64,000 bases of DNA from Hyphomicrobiales bacterium (GTDB lineage: Bacteria; Pseudomonadota; Alphaproteobacteria; Rhizobiales; Xanthobacteraceae), in assembly GCA_016185205.1 (NCBI GenBank), contig JACPOA010000061.1:1-64000 (forward strand), given 5' to 3'. Every line of letters begins with the position of its first letter. The first letter of the stretch is position 1. The position numbers and the translations under genes are program-made. Below the pieces are notes generated by a model. It was not told the origin of the DNA. It was given only the letters and a program-made list of their open reading frames with translations, and made no database searches. Below are positions 1 through 8,774 of the stretch, piece after piece.

Positions 1-62
1 CGGCTCAATACATCCCGAAACTTCTGCATCCTGCGGTCCTGTAGCCACGTCGTCCGGTTCAT
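1..62 (-). CDS. 5' end of an ISNCY-type transposase (partial)
   Basis: The minus strand opens with ATG at 62 and reads MNRTTWLQDRRMQKFRDVLS up to the left edge of the window. From memory, this is the N-terminus of the helix-turn-helix transposases filed under ISNCY/IS1202, which continue into a DNA-binding and a DDE domain. Only about 20 codons are present, so whether the gene is intact cannot be judged. The bases just upstream (63-133) contain a tandem 18-bp sequence that is probably the end of the element. The call rests on recognition of a short peptide. Confidence 0.65.
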   Translation of the reverse strand, partial: MNRTTWLQDRRMQKFRDVLS

Positions 63-90
63 CGTCCCTGCTCCTGCGCAGGGCACAAAA

Positions 91-133
91 CCGGACAACT
101 CGTGTGCTACCTAACCCGGACAACTCGTGTGCT
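91..133. repeat. Tandem 18-bp direct repeat at the presumed insertion-sequence end
   Basis: CCGGACAACTCGTGTGCT occurs at 91-108 and again at 116-133, a 25-bp period. It lies just outside the start of the transposase reading leftwards at 62, so it is probably the terminal region of that element, with one unit duplicated. No target-site duplication can be checked because the other end is outside the window. Confidence 0.6.
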
Positions 134-193
134 TACGACAGCCACAGGCGCTTTGTCTTGACAAAGCCGACCCCCCATGCGCTTTCCTTCCTC

Positions 194-224
194 CGCCCGC
201 CGAAGCGGGCTTCGCGAAGGCGGG
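194..224. repeat. Palindromic unit, copy A
   Basis: A 31-bp palindrome-rich unit (begins CGCCCGCCGAAGCGGG, ends CGAAGGCGGG) lies in the aspS leader. The same 31 bases occur at 41770-41800, where they interrupt another repeat. It can form a short hairpin and is a REP/MITE-like dispersed element. Confidence 0.7.
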
Positions 225-282
225 TCGCGCGCCTCACACCCCCACGCGGAATCGTCTCCCGGAACCGACCAAAGAATCGCCC

Positions 283-2082
283 ATGCATCGCTATCGCTCA
301 CACACCTGCGGCGCGCTCCGCGAGGGGGACATTGGCCAATCGGTGCGACTGTCGGGCTGGTGCCACCGCATCCGCGACCATGGCGGGGTGCTGTTCATCG
401 ACCTGCGCGACCATTATGGCCTGACCCAGGTGGTGGCCGACCCCGACAGCCCGGCGTTCAAGTTGGCCGAGACGCTGCGCGCGGAGTGGGTGGTTCGCAT
501 CGACGGCAAGGCGCGCCGCCGCCCCGCCGGTACCGAGAATCCCGAGCTGCCGACCGGCCAGGTCGAGGTCTATATCGACGAGATCGAAGTGCTTGGGCCG
601 GCCGCCGAACTGCCGATGCCGGTGTTCGGCGAGCAGGACTATCCGGAGGATATTCGGCTCAAATACCGCTTCCTGGACCTTCGTCGTGAACACCTGCACA
701 ACAACATCATGCTGCGCGGCCAGGTGATCGACTCGATCCGCGCCCGCATGAAGGCTGGCGGCTTCTTCGAATTCCAGACCCCGATCCTGACCGCCTCCTC
801 GCCGGAAGGCGCGCGCGACTATCTGGTGCCCTCGCGCATCCATCCGGGGAAATTCTACGCGCTGCCGCAGGCGCCGCAGCAGTTCAAGCAGCTGATCATG
901 ATCGCGGGCTTCGACCGCTATTTCCAGATCGCGCCCTGCTTCCGCGATGAGGACGCGCGCGCCGACCGCTCGCCAGGCGAATTCTACCAGCTCGACCTGG
1001 AGATGAGCTTCGTGACGCAACAGGACGTGTTCGACGCGGTCGAACCGGTGATCCGTGGCGTGTTCGAGGAGTTCGGCAACGGCAAACACGTGACCCCGAA
1101 ATTCCCGCTCATTCCCTACGCCGAGGCGATGTCGAAATACGGTAGCGACAAACCCGACCTGCGCAATCCGATCGTCATGCAGGACGTGAGCGAGGCGTTC
1201 CGCGGCTCCGGCTTCAAGATTTTTGCCAACATCCTCAGCGCCAGTCCGGAAGGCCGCGTGTGGGCGATTCCGGCGCCGAAGGGCGGCAACCGCGCCTTCT
1301 GCGACCGCATGAATTCTTGGGCGCAAGGCGAGGGCCAGCCTGGCCTTGGCTACATCTTCTGGCGCGAGGGCGAAGAGGGCGGCGCCGGACCGCTCGCCAA
1401 AAACATCGGGCCGGAACGCACCAAGCAGATCGCCGATCAGCTCGGTCTCGGCGTCGGCGATGCCTGCTTCTTCGTCGCCGGCAAGCCGAAGGATTTCGTC
1501 AAGTTCGCCGGCCCCGCGCGCAGCAAAGTCGGCGAGGAGCTCGGCCTCATCGCCAAGGATAAGTTTGAGTTCTGCTGGATCGTCGATTTCCCGATGTACG
1601 AATGGAGCGAGGAGGAGAAGAAGATCGACTTCTCGCACAATCCATTCTCGATGCCGAACATGGCGGTCGAGGAATTCCTCGCGCTCGATCCGAAGGACAA
1701 CGACAAGCTGTTGTCGATCAAGGCGATCCAGTACGACATCGTCTGCAACGGCACCGAGCTGTCGTCCGGCGCCATCCGCAATCATCGCCCCGAGGTGATG
1801 AAGAAGGCCTTCGCCATCGCCGGCTATGATGAGACCGTGCTGGAGGCGAAATTCGGCGGTATGCTGCACGCGCTCTCGCTCGGCGCGCCGCCGCACGGCG
1901 GCATCGCGCCCGGCATCGACCGCATCGTCATGCTGCTGGCCGGCGAAGAGAACCTGCGCGAGGTGGTGCTGTTCCCGATGAACCAGCGCGCCGAAGACCT
2001 GTTGATGGGCGCGCCGTCGGAGGTCACGGCCAAGCAGCTCAAGGAGCTGCACATCAGGCTGGAATTGCCGAAAAAAAATTAG
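283..2082 (+). CDS. aspS: Aspartate--tRNA(Asp/Asn) ligase
   Basis: Class II aminoacyl-tRNA synthetase that charges tRNA with aspartate in the cytoplasm. The 599-aa length fits bacterial AspRS. An N-terminal OB-fold anticodon-binding domain (about 1-110) precedes the catalytic core: [10 protein letters not shown] (about 220-229) is motif 2 and GIDR with Arg547 is motif 3; the bacterial GAD insertion lies about 290-420. The ATG at 283 was chosen because homologues begin at the [10 protein letters not shown] block; the frame stays open upstream to 127, but that part is repeat-derived sequence. Many alphaproteobacteria lack AsnRS, and their AspRS also charges tRNA(Asn); whether that applies here cannot be told from the window. 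It sits directly beside the insertion-sequence end. Confidence 0.97.
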   Translation: MHRYRSHTCGALREGDIGQSVRLSGWCHRIRDHGGVLFIDLRDHYGLTQVVADPDSPAFKLAETLRAEWVVRIDGKARRRPAGTENPELPTGQVEVYIDEIEVLGPAAELPMPVFGEQDYPEDIRLKYRFLDLRREHLHNNIMLRGQVIDSIRARMKAGGFFEFQTPILTASSPEGARDYLVPSRIHPGKFYALPQAPQQFKQLIMIAGFDRYFQIAPCFRDEDARADRSPGEFYQLDLEMSFVTQQDVFDAVEPVIRGVFEEFGNGKHVTPKFPLIPYAEAMSKYGSDKPDLRNPIVMQDVSEAFRGSGFKIFANILSASPEGRVWAIPAPKGGNRAFCDRMNSWAQGEGQPGLGYIFWREGEEGGAGPLAKNIGPERTKQIADQLGLGVGDACFFVAGKPKDFVKFAGPARSKVGEELGLIAKDKFEFCWIVDFPMYEWSEEEKKIDFSHNPFSMPNMAVEEFLALDPKDNDKLLSIKAIQYDIVCNGTELSSGAIRNHRPEVMKKAFAIAGYDETVLEAKFGGMLHALSLGAPPHGGIAPGIDRIVMLLAGEENLREVVLFPMNQRAEDLLMGAPSEVTAKQLKELHIRLELPKKN

Positions 2083-2086
2083 AATC

Positions 2087-2112
2087 TGGATCCCCGCTTT
2101 CGCGGGAATGAC
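2087..2112. repeat. Intergenic palindromic repeat after aspS
   Basis: CTGGATCCCCGCTTTCGCGG followed by GAATGAC is a widespread short intergenic repeat. The CCCGC/GCGGG arms (2093-2097 and 2102-2106) form a hairpin between the convergent ends of aspS and the pirin gene, where it may help terminate transcription. A related unit appears near 15826-15846. Confidence 0.6.
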
Positions 2113-2123
2113 CCAAGGGCGTG

Positions 2124-3047
2124 TCACTTCTCCGGCAGCGGGATGAACTCGATCTCGTCGCCCGGCACCTTGCCGAAATGGCCGGCCTTCCATTCCGCCT
2201 TGGCCTGCTCGATGCGATCTTTGCGCGACGATACGAAATTCCACCAGATGTGGCGCGGGCCGTCCATGGGCGCGCCGCCGCAGATCACGAAATGGGCGTC
2301 GGTCACGGCCTTGATGGTCACCCGGTCGCCGGGCTTGAATACCAGCAGCCGTCCGCTCTCGAACGGGTCGCCGGCAATGTCGATGGTGCCATCGACGACA
2401 TAGAGCGCACGCTCCTCGTGGTCGGCATCGAGCGGCAGCGTCGCACCGGCGCGCAGCGCAACATTGCCGAAGAACGTTTCATGCACCGTCGGCACCGGCG
2501 ATTTTTCGCCGTAGAGCGAACCGACCACCACGCGCACGAATTTCCCATCATCCTTGACCAGCGGAAATTCACTGGTTTCATGATGCGCAAAGCCCGGCTC
2601 GATTTCCTCCTTGGCGGCCGGCAGCGCCACCCACATCTGCAAGCCGTGAATCGGACTGCCGGTGCTGCGCAGCTCGGAGCCGGTGCGTTCGGAATGCACG
2701 ATGCCGCGCCCGGCCGTCATCCAGTTGACCTCGCCCGGCTTGATCGGCGCCGCGGTGCCCAGGCTGTCGCGGTGCATGATCTCGCCGTCAAACAAATAGG
2801 TGACGGTGGCAAGCCCAATATGCGGATGCGGCCGCACGTCGAGGCCATTGCCGGCGCGGAATTCCGCCGGCCCGAAATGATCGAAAAAGATGAACGGCCC
2901 CACCATGCGCGAACGCGCTGACGGCAGCGCGCGCCGCACCGAGAAGCCGTCGCCAAGATCGACCGTGCGCGGCACCACCACATGCGCGATGGCGTCGCAC
3001 TGGTAGGCGTTGCCCGACGCCGGGTCCTTGCCGGGGAAGAAGCTCAT
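2124..3047 (-). CDS. Pirin family protein
   Basis: A 307-aa bicupin of the pirin family. The N-terminal cupin carries the [15 protein letters not shown] segment and a downstream [10 protein letters not shown] block; together they supply the His/His/His/Glu metal ligands conserved in pirins, and the C-terminal cupin follows (about 180-285). Some bacterial pirins have quercetinase activity and others bind metabolic enzymes; nothing here separates those roles. Cytoplasmic, with no signal peptide. The ATG at 3047 lies 19 bp after the end of the upstream glutathione S-transferase gene on the same strand, so the two are probably cotranscribed. Confidence 0.9.
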   Translation of the reverse strand: MSFFPGKDPASGNAYQCDAIAHVVVPRTVDLGDGFSVRRALPSARSRMVGPFIFFDHFGPAEFRAGNGLDVRPHPHIGLATVTYLFDGEIMHRDSLGTAAPIKPGEVNWMTAGRGIVHSERTGSELRSTGSPIHGLQMWVALPAAKEEIEPGFAHHETSEFPLVKDDGKFVRVVVGSLYGEKSPVPTVHETFFGNVALRAGATLPLDADHEERALYVVDGTIDIAGDPFESGRLLVFKPGDRVTIKAVTDAHFVICGGAPMDGPRHIWWNFVSSRKDRIEQAKAEWKAGHFGKVPGDEIEFIPLPEK

Positions 3048-3066
3048 TCACCGCTCCATGGCTGCG

Positions 3067-3744
3067 TCATGCCAAAGTGACGAACTTCTGGCTCTTCACC
3101 GCTTCGCGCAGACCGTCGAACGCCTCGTTGATCTTGCCCCAGTTGGGCAACTTCTTCATGGCGGCGAGCCAGCGTTGCACGTTCGGATAGGGCGCGAAAT
3201 CGACACTGATGATCTCGCCCAGCGTCACGATGCCGGCGCCGAAATAGTCGGCGATGGTGATCGTGCTGCCGACAAGGTAGGTCTTGTTCGGCCCGATCCA
3301 ATAGTCGTTGAGCAGCTTGAGCCAGCGCTTGGCGTTCTCCTTGCCGAATTCCAACGTCGCCGCCTGCGCCTCGTCGCTGCGCCGCTTGAGATGCGGGAAC
3401 AGCTGCGGATAGCAGAGGTTGTAGCCCCACTCGCGATAGAAGTTGGTGTTGATCCAGTCCATCACCTCGTTGACCTTGGCGCGCTGCTTCAGGTCCTTCG
3501 GATAGGCCGGCGAGTCGATCTTGTCGGCGAGATATTTCAGGATGGCCGAGCTTTCGGTCAGTTTGAGATCGCCGTCCTCCAGCAGCGGCACCAGGCAATT
3601 CGGATTGACGATGGAATAGGGCGGCTGCATATGCGCGCCGGTCATCAGGTCGACGAATTCCTCGTCCATGGCGATATTGTTGTCGGCGGCGAACAATCGC
3701 ACAGGCCGGCAGGTCATCGATACGGGATGCATGTAGAGTTTCAC
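3067..3744 (-). CDS. Glutathione S-transferase family protein
   Basis: A 225-aa GST with an N-terminal thioredoxin-like domain (starts MKLYMHPVSMTCRPVRLF) and a helical C-terminal domain. The N-domain contains NCLVPLLEDGDLKLTESSAI, the region that binds the gamma-glutamyl part of glutathione (Glu-Ser pair). The start is GTG at 3744, preceded by an AGGGAGA ribosome-binding site; longer readings upstream have no homology-like content. The substrate is unknown; the family conjugates or reduces electrophiles with glutathione. It lies between an exported amidohydrolase and pirin on the same strand, a plausible three-gene unit of detoxification or stress enzymes. Confidence 0.9.
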   Translation of the reverse strand: MKLYMHPVSMTCRPVRLFAADNNIAMDEEFVDLMTGAHMQPPYSIVNPNCLVPLLEDGDLKLTESSAILKYLADKIDSPAYPKDLKQRAKVNEVMDWINTNFYREWGYNLCYPQLFPHLKRRSDEAQAATLEFGKENAKRWLKLLNDYWIGPNKTYLVGSTITIADYFGAGIVTLGEIISVDFAPYPNVQRWLAAMKKLPNWGKINEAFDGLREAVKSQKFVTLA

Positions 3745-3773
3745 AATCGGTCTCCCTGAGTTCTGTGAATTCG

Positions 3774-4619
3774 TCACCCGGGCGGCCTTGGCCCGAACAG
3801 CCGTAAGGCATTGCCGTTGGCGATGCGGCGGGCCTGCTCGGGTGGAAGCTGCGCCAGCCAGCCGCGATACTCCTTGAAGATCGTATCGTAGCTGAACCAG
3901 CGCTGGTTGATCCAGGTGTCGGAGCCGAGCAGGAAACGGTCGGAATAGCGTTCGAACAGGTCGCGCCATTCGGCGCTGAGTTTGCCGTCACGCTCGGTGA
4001 TGCCGCTGCGGTATGACAGCTCGCCCCACAGCGCGTCCTTGTGCATGTCGAGCAGTTCGGCGACCCGCGCCGGCGGCACCGTAAATCCGGTATGTGCCCA
4101 GATGATGCGGGCCTTGGCGTTGTGACCGAACAGAATGAGCAGCGCTTCCTCGTCGCAATGGGCGTGCAAATAGAGATTTTGCTCGACCGCGAAGTCCACC
4201 GTCTTCTTCACCCAGTCGGACGCCGCCGACTGGCCGTAGATGTGGAATTCGCCGATGCCGCGATAATAGCCGCGCGCGTATTCGTCTTTGATCAGCTCGA
4301 AGATCGCCGGATCGTTGAACCAGGTCTGGATGTCGCTGCGCACGCGATAGGGCCGGATGAACGGCACCACCCACAGGCCGGGCGCCTTGGCTTCCACCAG
4401 TTGATGGGTGCCCTTGTTCGGACGGCTGGTCGCCACGATGCCGGTGATGGCGTTGCGACGGAACACCTCGAGTACCTGCTCAAGCGAATAGAACGGCGCC
4501 GGCTCCTGGTTGTAATGCAGGTGGGCGTCGAAAATCTCCAGCCGCTCCTGCGCGCGGGCGCTAGCTTGGCCGATCGCCGCCGCGGCCAGCGCCGTTATCA
4601 ATACTTTTCGAACTGACAT
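3774..4619 (-). CDS. Exported amidohydrolase-family (TIM-barrel) metal-dependent hydrolase
   Basis: A 281-aa amidohydrolase_2-type protein. Residues 1-23 form a Sec signal peptide ending ASARAQ, so the enzyme should be periplasmic, whereas most relatives are cytoplasmic. The mature part begins with a metal-binding DAHLHYN motif, followed by GIGEFHIYG, HAHCDE and IIWAHTGF, which supply His ligands at successive barrel strands, and GSDTW near the end, the usual Asp-bearing strand. The reaction is not predictable; relatives include decarboxylases and lactonases. The ATG at 4619 is followed on the same strand by GST and pirin genes with short gaps. Confidence 0.82.
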   Translation of the reverse strand: MSVRKVLITALAAAAIGQASARAQERLEIFDAHLHYNQEPAPFYSLEQVLEVFRRNAITGIVATSRPNKGTHQLVEAKAPGLWVVPFIRPYRVRSDIQTWFNDPAIFELIKDEYARGYYRGIGEFHIYGQSAASDWVKKTVDFAVEQNLYLHAHCDEEALLILFGHNAKARIIWAHTGFTVPPARVAELLDMHKDALWGELSYRSGITERDGKLSAEWRDLFERYSDRFLLGSDTWINQRWFSYDTIFKEYRGWLAQLPPEQARRIANGNALRLFGPRPPG

Positions 4620-4718
4620 TTCACCGCTCCGCAGCGCCGTCCACGCTCGTCACCAACCACGCCGGTCCGGCAATATTTCGCGCATTCTCTCGAATGAAGG
4701 CAGCCCAGTCCATTGCCG

Positions 4719-4734
4719 TTAACTCATTGTTAAC
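4719..4734. promoter_or_regulatory. CtrA-type full binding site upstream of the EAL gene
   Basis: TTAACTCATTGTTAAC matches the alphaproteobacterial cell-cycle regulator consensus TTAA-N7-TTAAC with no mismatch. It lies 128 bp upstream of the ATG of the EAL protein, a position compatible with direct control of its promoter. This is an inference from motif match only. Confidence 0.6.
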
Positions 4735-4861
4735 CATAACGGCGCGGTTGGCTCCATATTGCCGGCTTATCGGATGCAAGCGCGTTGCGCTTAAGCCGGC
4801 CTTTACGGCGGCATGGCTCACTAGCCGGATACCAGGACGGGGTTGGCTAGTCGGGACCAGG

Positions 4862-6478
4862 ATGGGGTTAGTTTTGCGCGCTTTCACGCGCCGGAATCTT
4901 GTTGCGATCTTTGTCGGCGTGCTGCTGGCCGGCGTCCCCTTGCTCGCATTGAATTTCTGGCTCGACGGACTGATCGAACGGCAAGGGCAGGCGGAAATCA
5001 CGACCGCGGCCCGGCGCGCGGTCGCGCTCGCCAACTCCCGCTTTCAACTGGTTATCGAGGCGCTCGACAATTTGGCGGCGCAAGGCGTCAATTCCTGCCG
5101 GCCCGATGCGATCGATGCGATGCGCCAGGCGGCTTTCACTGCCATGCCGATCAAGGAAGTCGCCATCGTCGATCCCGACGGGCAGACACAGTGCACCCAT
5201 CTCGGTTTGCCGCTCGGCCAGCGCAACCTCACCGCCTCGGTGCCGATGGTCGGCGCCGAGGGTTATACGCTCGACGTTATGCAGATAGCGAACGGGCAAC
5301 CGATGGTGCGGCTGCGGCGCAAGGTCGGCGCCGGGCCGAACGAAATTGCGGCCCTGGTGCCGGCTCTGCTGTTCCTGCCGCAGGTGTCGATGGAGGGCAA
5401 TCCGTTCAGCGCCTACGCGCACATCGCCACGCGCGACGGCACCATCATCGGCTTCACCGGCGAGCGGCCCAAGGACTCCGACGCCCGTATTGCCGTCAAG
5501 GTGCCGTCCGAAAAATTCGGCTTCGAGGCCGAGATCGTGGCGCCGCGCGGCATGCTGCCCGCCGAACATGCCGGTCTGAAATGGCTCGGCCTGTTCTCCG
5601 CCGGCGTTATCGCCATCATCCTCGCCTGTGTGGTTCTCACGATCCGCCGCACGCCCGGCAATCCGGTGGCCGATATCGAACGCGCGCTCGCCGCCGGCGA
5701 ATTCGTGCCCTATTACCAGCCGATCGTCGACATCCGCTCCGGCCAGTTGCGCGGCGCCGAGGTGCTGGTGCGCTGGCGCAAAGAGGACGGCTCGCTGGTG
5801 CTGCCCGGCGCCTTCATCCCGCTGGCGGAATCGAGCGGGCTGATCCGCGAAATGACGCGCGATCTGATGCGCCGGGTCTGCGTCGAAGCGGGCAGCGCCA
5901 TCGGCTGCCGGCCGGGCTTGAAGATCTCGTTCAATTTCGCCGGGCAGTTGTTCAGCGATGAGTCGATCGTTAAGGACGTGTGCAAGATTTTTTCCGGCTC
6001 GCCGATCAAGCTGTCGCAGGTCGTGCTAGAACTGACCGAGCGCGATCCGATCGAGAACTTCACCGAGACCCGGCAGGTCATCGCCGCCCTGCAGGGGCTC
6101 GGCGTGCGCATCGCCATCGACGACGTCGGCACCGGCCACAGCGGGCTGTCCTACATGCTCAAGCTCGGCGTCGACATCATCAAGATCGACAAGATGTTCG
6201 TCGATGCCATCGGCACCGACCGCAACTCCACCACCATCGTCGGGACGCTGGTCGATCTCGCCCACAACATGCGCATGGACGTGGTGGCCGAGGGCGTCGA
6301 GACCTTCGAGCAGGTGATGCATTTGCGCGAACTCGGCATCCGCTCCGCGCAGGGTTACGTATTCGCGCCGCCGCTGCCGGGCTCAGCCTTCCTGCAGCTG
6401 GTCGAGGCGATCGATCCGATTGCCGCGCCCGCCGAGCCGAACGCAGCGACGGTTGCCAGCCGTTCCAGCGCCGCCTGA
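4862..6478 (+). CDS. CSS-motif EAL-domain cyclic-di-GMP phosphodiesterase
   Basis: A 538-aa inner-membrane protein. An N-terminal membrane helix (about 13-32) leads into a periplasmic CSS-type sensor with Cys79 (NSC) and Cys111 (TQC), which in this family form a redox-sensitive disulfide. A second helix lies about 240-258, followed by a cytoplasmic EAL domain. The signature is EVL (300-302) instead of EAL, but NFAGQLF, ELTERD, IDDVGTG, KIDKMFV and VAEGVE are all kept, so hydrolysis of c-di-GMP is likely. The ATG at 4862 gives the expected membrane-anchored start; the frame is open further upstream without such features. A perfect CtrA-type site lies 128 bp upstream, suggesting cell-cycle control. 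Confidence 0.9.
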   Translation: MGLVLRAFTRRNLVAIFVGVLLAGVPLLALNFWLDGLIERQGQAEITTAARRAVALANSRFQLVIEALDNLAAQGVNSCRPDAIDAMRQAAFTAMPIKEVAIVDPDGQTQCTHLGLPLGQRNLTASVPMVGAEGYTLDVMQIANGQPMVRLRRKVGAGPNEIAALVPALLFLPQVSMEGNPFSAYAHIATRDGTIIGFTGERPKDSDARIAVKVPSEKFGFEAEIVAPRGMLPAEHAGLKWLGLFSAGVIAIILACVVLTIRRTPGNPVADIERALAAGEFVPYYQPIVDIRSGQLRGAEVLVRWRKEDGSLVLPGAFIPLAESSGLIREMTRDLMRRVCVEAGSAIGCRPGLKISFNFAGQLFSDESIVKDVCKIFSGSPIKLSQVVLELTERDPIENFTETRQVIAALQGLGVRIAIDDVGTGHSGLSYMLKLGVDIIKIDKMFVDAIGTDRNSTTIVGTLVDLAHNMRMDVVAEGVETFEQVMHLRELGIRSAQGYVFAPPLPGSAFLQLVEAIDPIAAPAEPNAATVASRSSAA

Positions 6479-6577
6479 CCCTCTCCCGATGCATGGCTGG
6501 GGCTCCCGCCCGCCAAAGCCAAATTGATCTGCGGCGCGGTTTCCCGTAAAATTTCTAGGTCACTGGAGGACAGCATC

Positions 6578-6898
6578 ATGTTCATTCGGATCGTTACGGC
6601 GACGGCCGCGCTCGCACTGGTCGCGACCATGCCGGCGCCACAGGCCTCGGCGCAGGACAATGTCCTGGGCGGAGCCATCTTGGGCGGCACCGCCGGCGCC
6701 ATCATAGGCGGGGCGGCGACCGGCAGGGCCGGCGGCGCGGTTGCCGGCGGCATCATCGGCGCGGCCGCCGGTGCAGCGCTGGGCGCGCAGATGGAGCCGC
6801 GGCGGGCCGGCTATTACTGGTACGACGGCCGTTGCTGGGTCCGCTATCGCGACGGCAGCTACCATCGCGCGTCACGCCGTTATTGCGATGATTATTGA
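6578..6898 (+). CDS. Exported glycine-zipper small protein
   Basis: A 106-aa protein with a Sec signal peptide (1-24, ends APQASAQ), a glycine-zipper stretch (about 29-68, repeated GGxxG spacing such as GGAILGGTAGAIIGG), and a short aromatic, basic tail with WYDGRCWVRYRDGSY. Glycine-zipper proteins of this kind are usually outer-membrane or periplasmic and of unknown function. The start at 6578 follows a CTGGAGGA ribosome-binding site. It is a single gene with a GC-rich hairpin 30 bp after its stop. Confidence 0.85.
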   Translation: MFIRIVTATAALALVATMPAPQASAQDNVLGGAILGGTAGAIIGGAATGRAGGAVAGGIIGAAAGAALGAQMEPRRAGYYWYDGRCWVRYRDGSYHRASRRYCDDY

Positions 6899-6927
6899 GG
6901 AGGGGCTTGCGCGCCAGCCACGAAAAG

Positions 6928-6948
6928 GGGCGGCCGAGTGGGCCGCCC
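6928..6948 (+). terminator. GC-rich hairpin after the glycine-zipper gene
   Basis: GGGCGGCC (6928-6935) pairs perfectly with GGCCGCCC (6941-6948) around a 5-base loop. There is no real T-run after it, so intrinsic termination is possible but not certain. Confidence 0.45.
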
Positions 6949-7112
6949 AGTTATAACGCCACGCGGGAGGAACCTCGGTTCGGGTCGGCCTATCAACGCC
7001 GCCGGCCCACGTGACTCTATGTCGCTTGACAGTCGGTCATGCGCGCGCCGATTCGTCAACCGGCAATTTATCGATTTTGTGACAGTGGGCGCGCCGCGTG
7101 TCTTGGCGGCCA

Positions 7113-7697
7113 CTAATCCCGCGCCAGCTCTTTCTCGATGGAGGCGACCAGGCGCGGATCGCTCGGCTCGACCGCCGAGGTGAAGCCGGCCTTCAGGTGG
7201 CCGTCGCGGCCGATCAGATATTTGTGGAAATTCCAGCGCGGCGCCTCGAACGGGCGCTCGGCCGCCGCCCATTTGTAGAACGGGTGGGCGTTGGTGCCCT
7301 TGACCGCCGCCTTTTCGGTGAGCGGGAAGCTGACATGGTATTCTTCGTGCGCGGTCTTGGTGATCTCGCGAGCGCCGCCGGGCTCCTGGCTGCCGAAATC
7401 GTTCGATGGCACCCCCAGGACCAGCAAGCCCTGCGCGCGGTAGCGCGTCCACAGCGCCTGCAACCCGGTATATTGCGGGGTGTAGCCGCAGAGCGAGGCA
7501 GTGTTGACCACCAAAATCGGGTGGCCGGCATAGGACGAGAGCGGGATCTCGGCCCCGTCCAGACCCTTGAAGCTGAAGGCATAGGCAGTGACGCGGCTCA
7601 TCCCGGTGTTCATGGCGGTGGCCTGCGCTAGGCGCGGGCCAAATACAGCCAGCGCGCCGGCTCCCCCTATCGTCAGCAGCTGTCGGCGGTCGATCAT
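7113..7697 (-). CDS. Glutathione peroxidase family protein with Tat-like signal
   Basis: A 194-aa GPX-family thiol peroxidase. The peroxidatic cysteine is Cys70 in NTASLCGYTPQYTGL, and the family GVPSNDFG and WNFHKYLIG blocks supply the Gln/Asn- and Trp-equivalent active-site regions. Residues 1-29 (MIDRRQLLTIGGAGALAVFG then AQA) look like a twin-arginine signal, so the enzyme is probably periplasmic; most bacterial GPX homologues are cytosolic. The ATG at 7697 was chosen over a GTG 21 bp upstream because it places the Arg pair at the N-terminus. In bacteria the reductant is usually thioredoxin. Confidence 0.88.
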   Translation of the reverse strand: MIDRRQLLTIGGAGALAVFGPRLAQATAMNTGMSRVTAYAFSFKGLDGAEIPLSSYAGHPILVVNTASLCGYTPQYTGLQALWTRYRAQGLLVLGVPSNDFGSQEPGGAREITKTAHEEYHVSFPLTEKAAVKGTNAHPFYKWAAAERPFEAPRWNFHKYLIGRDGHLKAGFTSAVEPSDPRLVASIEKELARD

Positions 7698-7890
7698 GGC
7701 CGCATTATAGCGGACCACGGCCGCGGCGCCTGCGCAAATTCGCGTGAAAGGAGGGCGGCAGCGAAAGGAGCCGGCTCACGCAGCTGCGCCACGGTTGTTG
7801 TTATCGGGCGAGGGCGCGTGCGCTGAACCGGCTCCTTCCTTGCGTGCGCGGGACCGAAAGCCCGTGGCTCCCGGGAGCGCGCGACTCTCT

Positions 7891-7941
7891 ATTTGATCGC
7901 ATTTTCTACGGCGAACCGGTTCCCACTTCGCCGGAAAATGC
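7891..7941. repeat. 51-bp dispersed repeat, copy 1
   Basis: This 51-bp unit, centred on GCGAACCGGTTCCCACTTCG, is identical in inverse orientation to 52671-52721. It belongs to the widespread Rhizobiales family whose other type reads GATCCCGAAAAGTGGGAA (see 59163 and 41802). It abuts the stop codon of the zinc-ribbon gene at 7943. Confidence 0.85.
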
Positions 7942-7942
7942 G

Positions 7943-8134
7943 CTATGCCGCCGCGTAGCGGACGGTGGTCTCGAATGCGTAGCCGCAGGCCTCGCATTCC
8001 CAGAGATGGCGGACGCGGCGCTCGTCGACATATTCCGACCATTCCGGCACGAACAGACGCTCGCCGCATTGCGCGCATTCGATCACCGGCCGGCTGCGCG
8101 CGAATTTCGCGGTGGCGCGAGGACGAAGTTCCAT
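7943..8134 (-). CDS. Small zinc-ribbon protein
   Basis: A 63-aa protein with two CxxC knuckles, CAQC (20-23) and CEAC (47-50), that would bind one zinc ion, and a conserved-looking LFVPEWSEYVDERRVRHLW segment between them. No known domain function is recognised. Cytoplasmic. The stop codon sits at the edge of a dispersed repeat, so the last residues may have been altered by that insertion. Confidence 0.75.
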   Translation of the reverse strand: MELRPRATAKFARSRPVIECAQCGERLFVPEWSEYVDERRVRHLWECEACGYAFETTVRYAAA

Positions 8135-8303
8135 GGGGCCTCCTCGTTATCATTGGCGCGACGCTGAATCGCGCTTGTGTATCGCGCCACCTGCGTGACG
8201 CGCTTGGCCCCCGCCCCCGTTTTTGTTTGCGGAAAAACAGTAACGCACCGGCCGCGACAATGAAGCAGCAGGGCTGACGTACCGGGAAATTATTTCGTCG
8301 CGC

Positions 8304-8525
8304 CTAGGCCGGCACGATCGTCGTCATGGCCGGACCGAAGTCGAGCAGCGCGGCCTTCGGTTTGGCGTTCTGATAGAAGTAAAGCGCGACGAACACGATC
8401 ACGATCGCCACCGCGATGACCAGCGCGGTCACCTGATCTTCCGAACTGAACTGGCGGCTTTTGTTCGCGCTTTTAGCCGCCGCCTTGCTCGGTTTTTTGG
8501 CCGCCGTCTTGCGCTTTTTCGCCAT
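8304..8525 (-). CDS. Small single-pass membrane protein with a lysine-rich N-terminus
   Basis: A 73-aa hypothetical protein. Residues 1-24 are very rich in Lys and Ala (starts MAKKRKTAAKKPSKAAAK), residues 34-52 form one hydrophobic helix (ALVIAVAIVIVFVALYFYQ), and a short tail follows. The basic segment should stay in the cytoplasm. Similar small proteins with histone-H1-like tails occur in related genomes, but no function is known. Stand-alone gene. Confidence 0.65.
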   Translation of the reverse strand: MAKKRKTAAKKPSKAAAKSANKSRQFSSEDQVTALVIAVAIVIVFVALYFYQNAKPKAALLDFGPAMTTIVPA

Positions 8526-8774
8526 GACACGGGTCCCCCTATTTGGGTCTGAGACGAATCACCCGGCACCGAGGCTGTAAAATAGCGCAAGAGCCGCCCG
8601 TTTGCGCGCTATTCCGGCCGCCCGCAACCGGGCCGCGCCGGCCGCCGGGGCCTTGCGACGGCTTGCGGGAGGCGCCCGCCCATTCATAAAGAATTAACCC
8701 GGTCGTTTAAGCGGACTGAAATGCCTGCCGGGTATAAGGGCCCTCGTGTCGCGCGGCGATACACGAGGGGTCCC

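Noticed and set aside
298-2244. Long open frame antisense to aspS
   Set aside because: It mirrors the GC-rich third codon positions of aspS, has no domain-like sequence and no ribosome-binding site; a shadow frame.
8694-8711. TTAA...TTTAA sequence as a CtrA site before the 67-aa gene
   Set aside because: The spacer between the TTAA halves is 9 bases, not 7.
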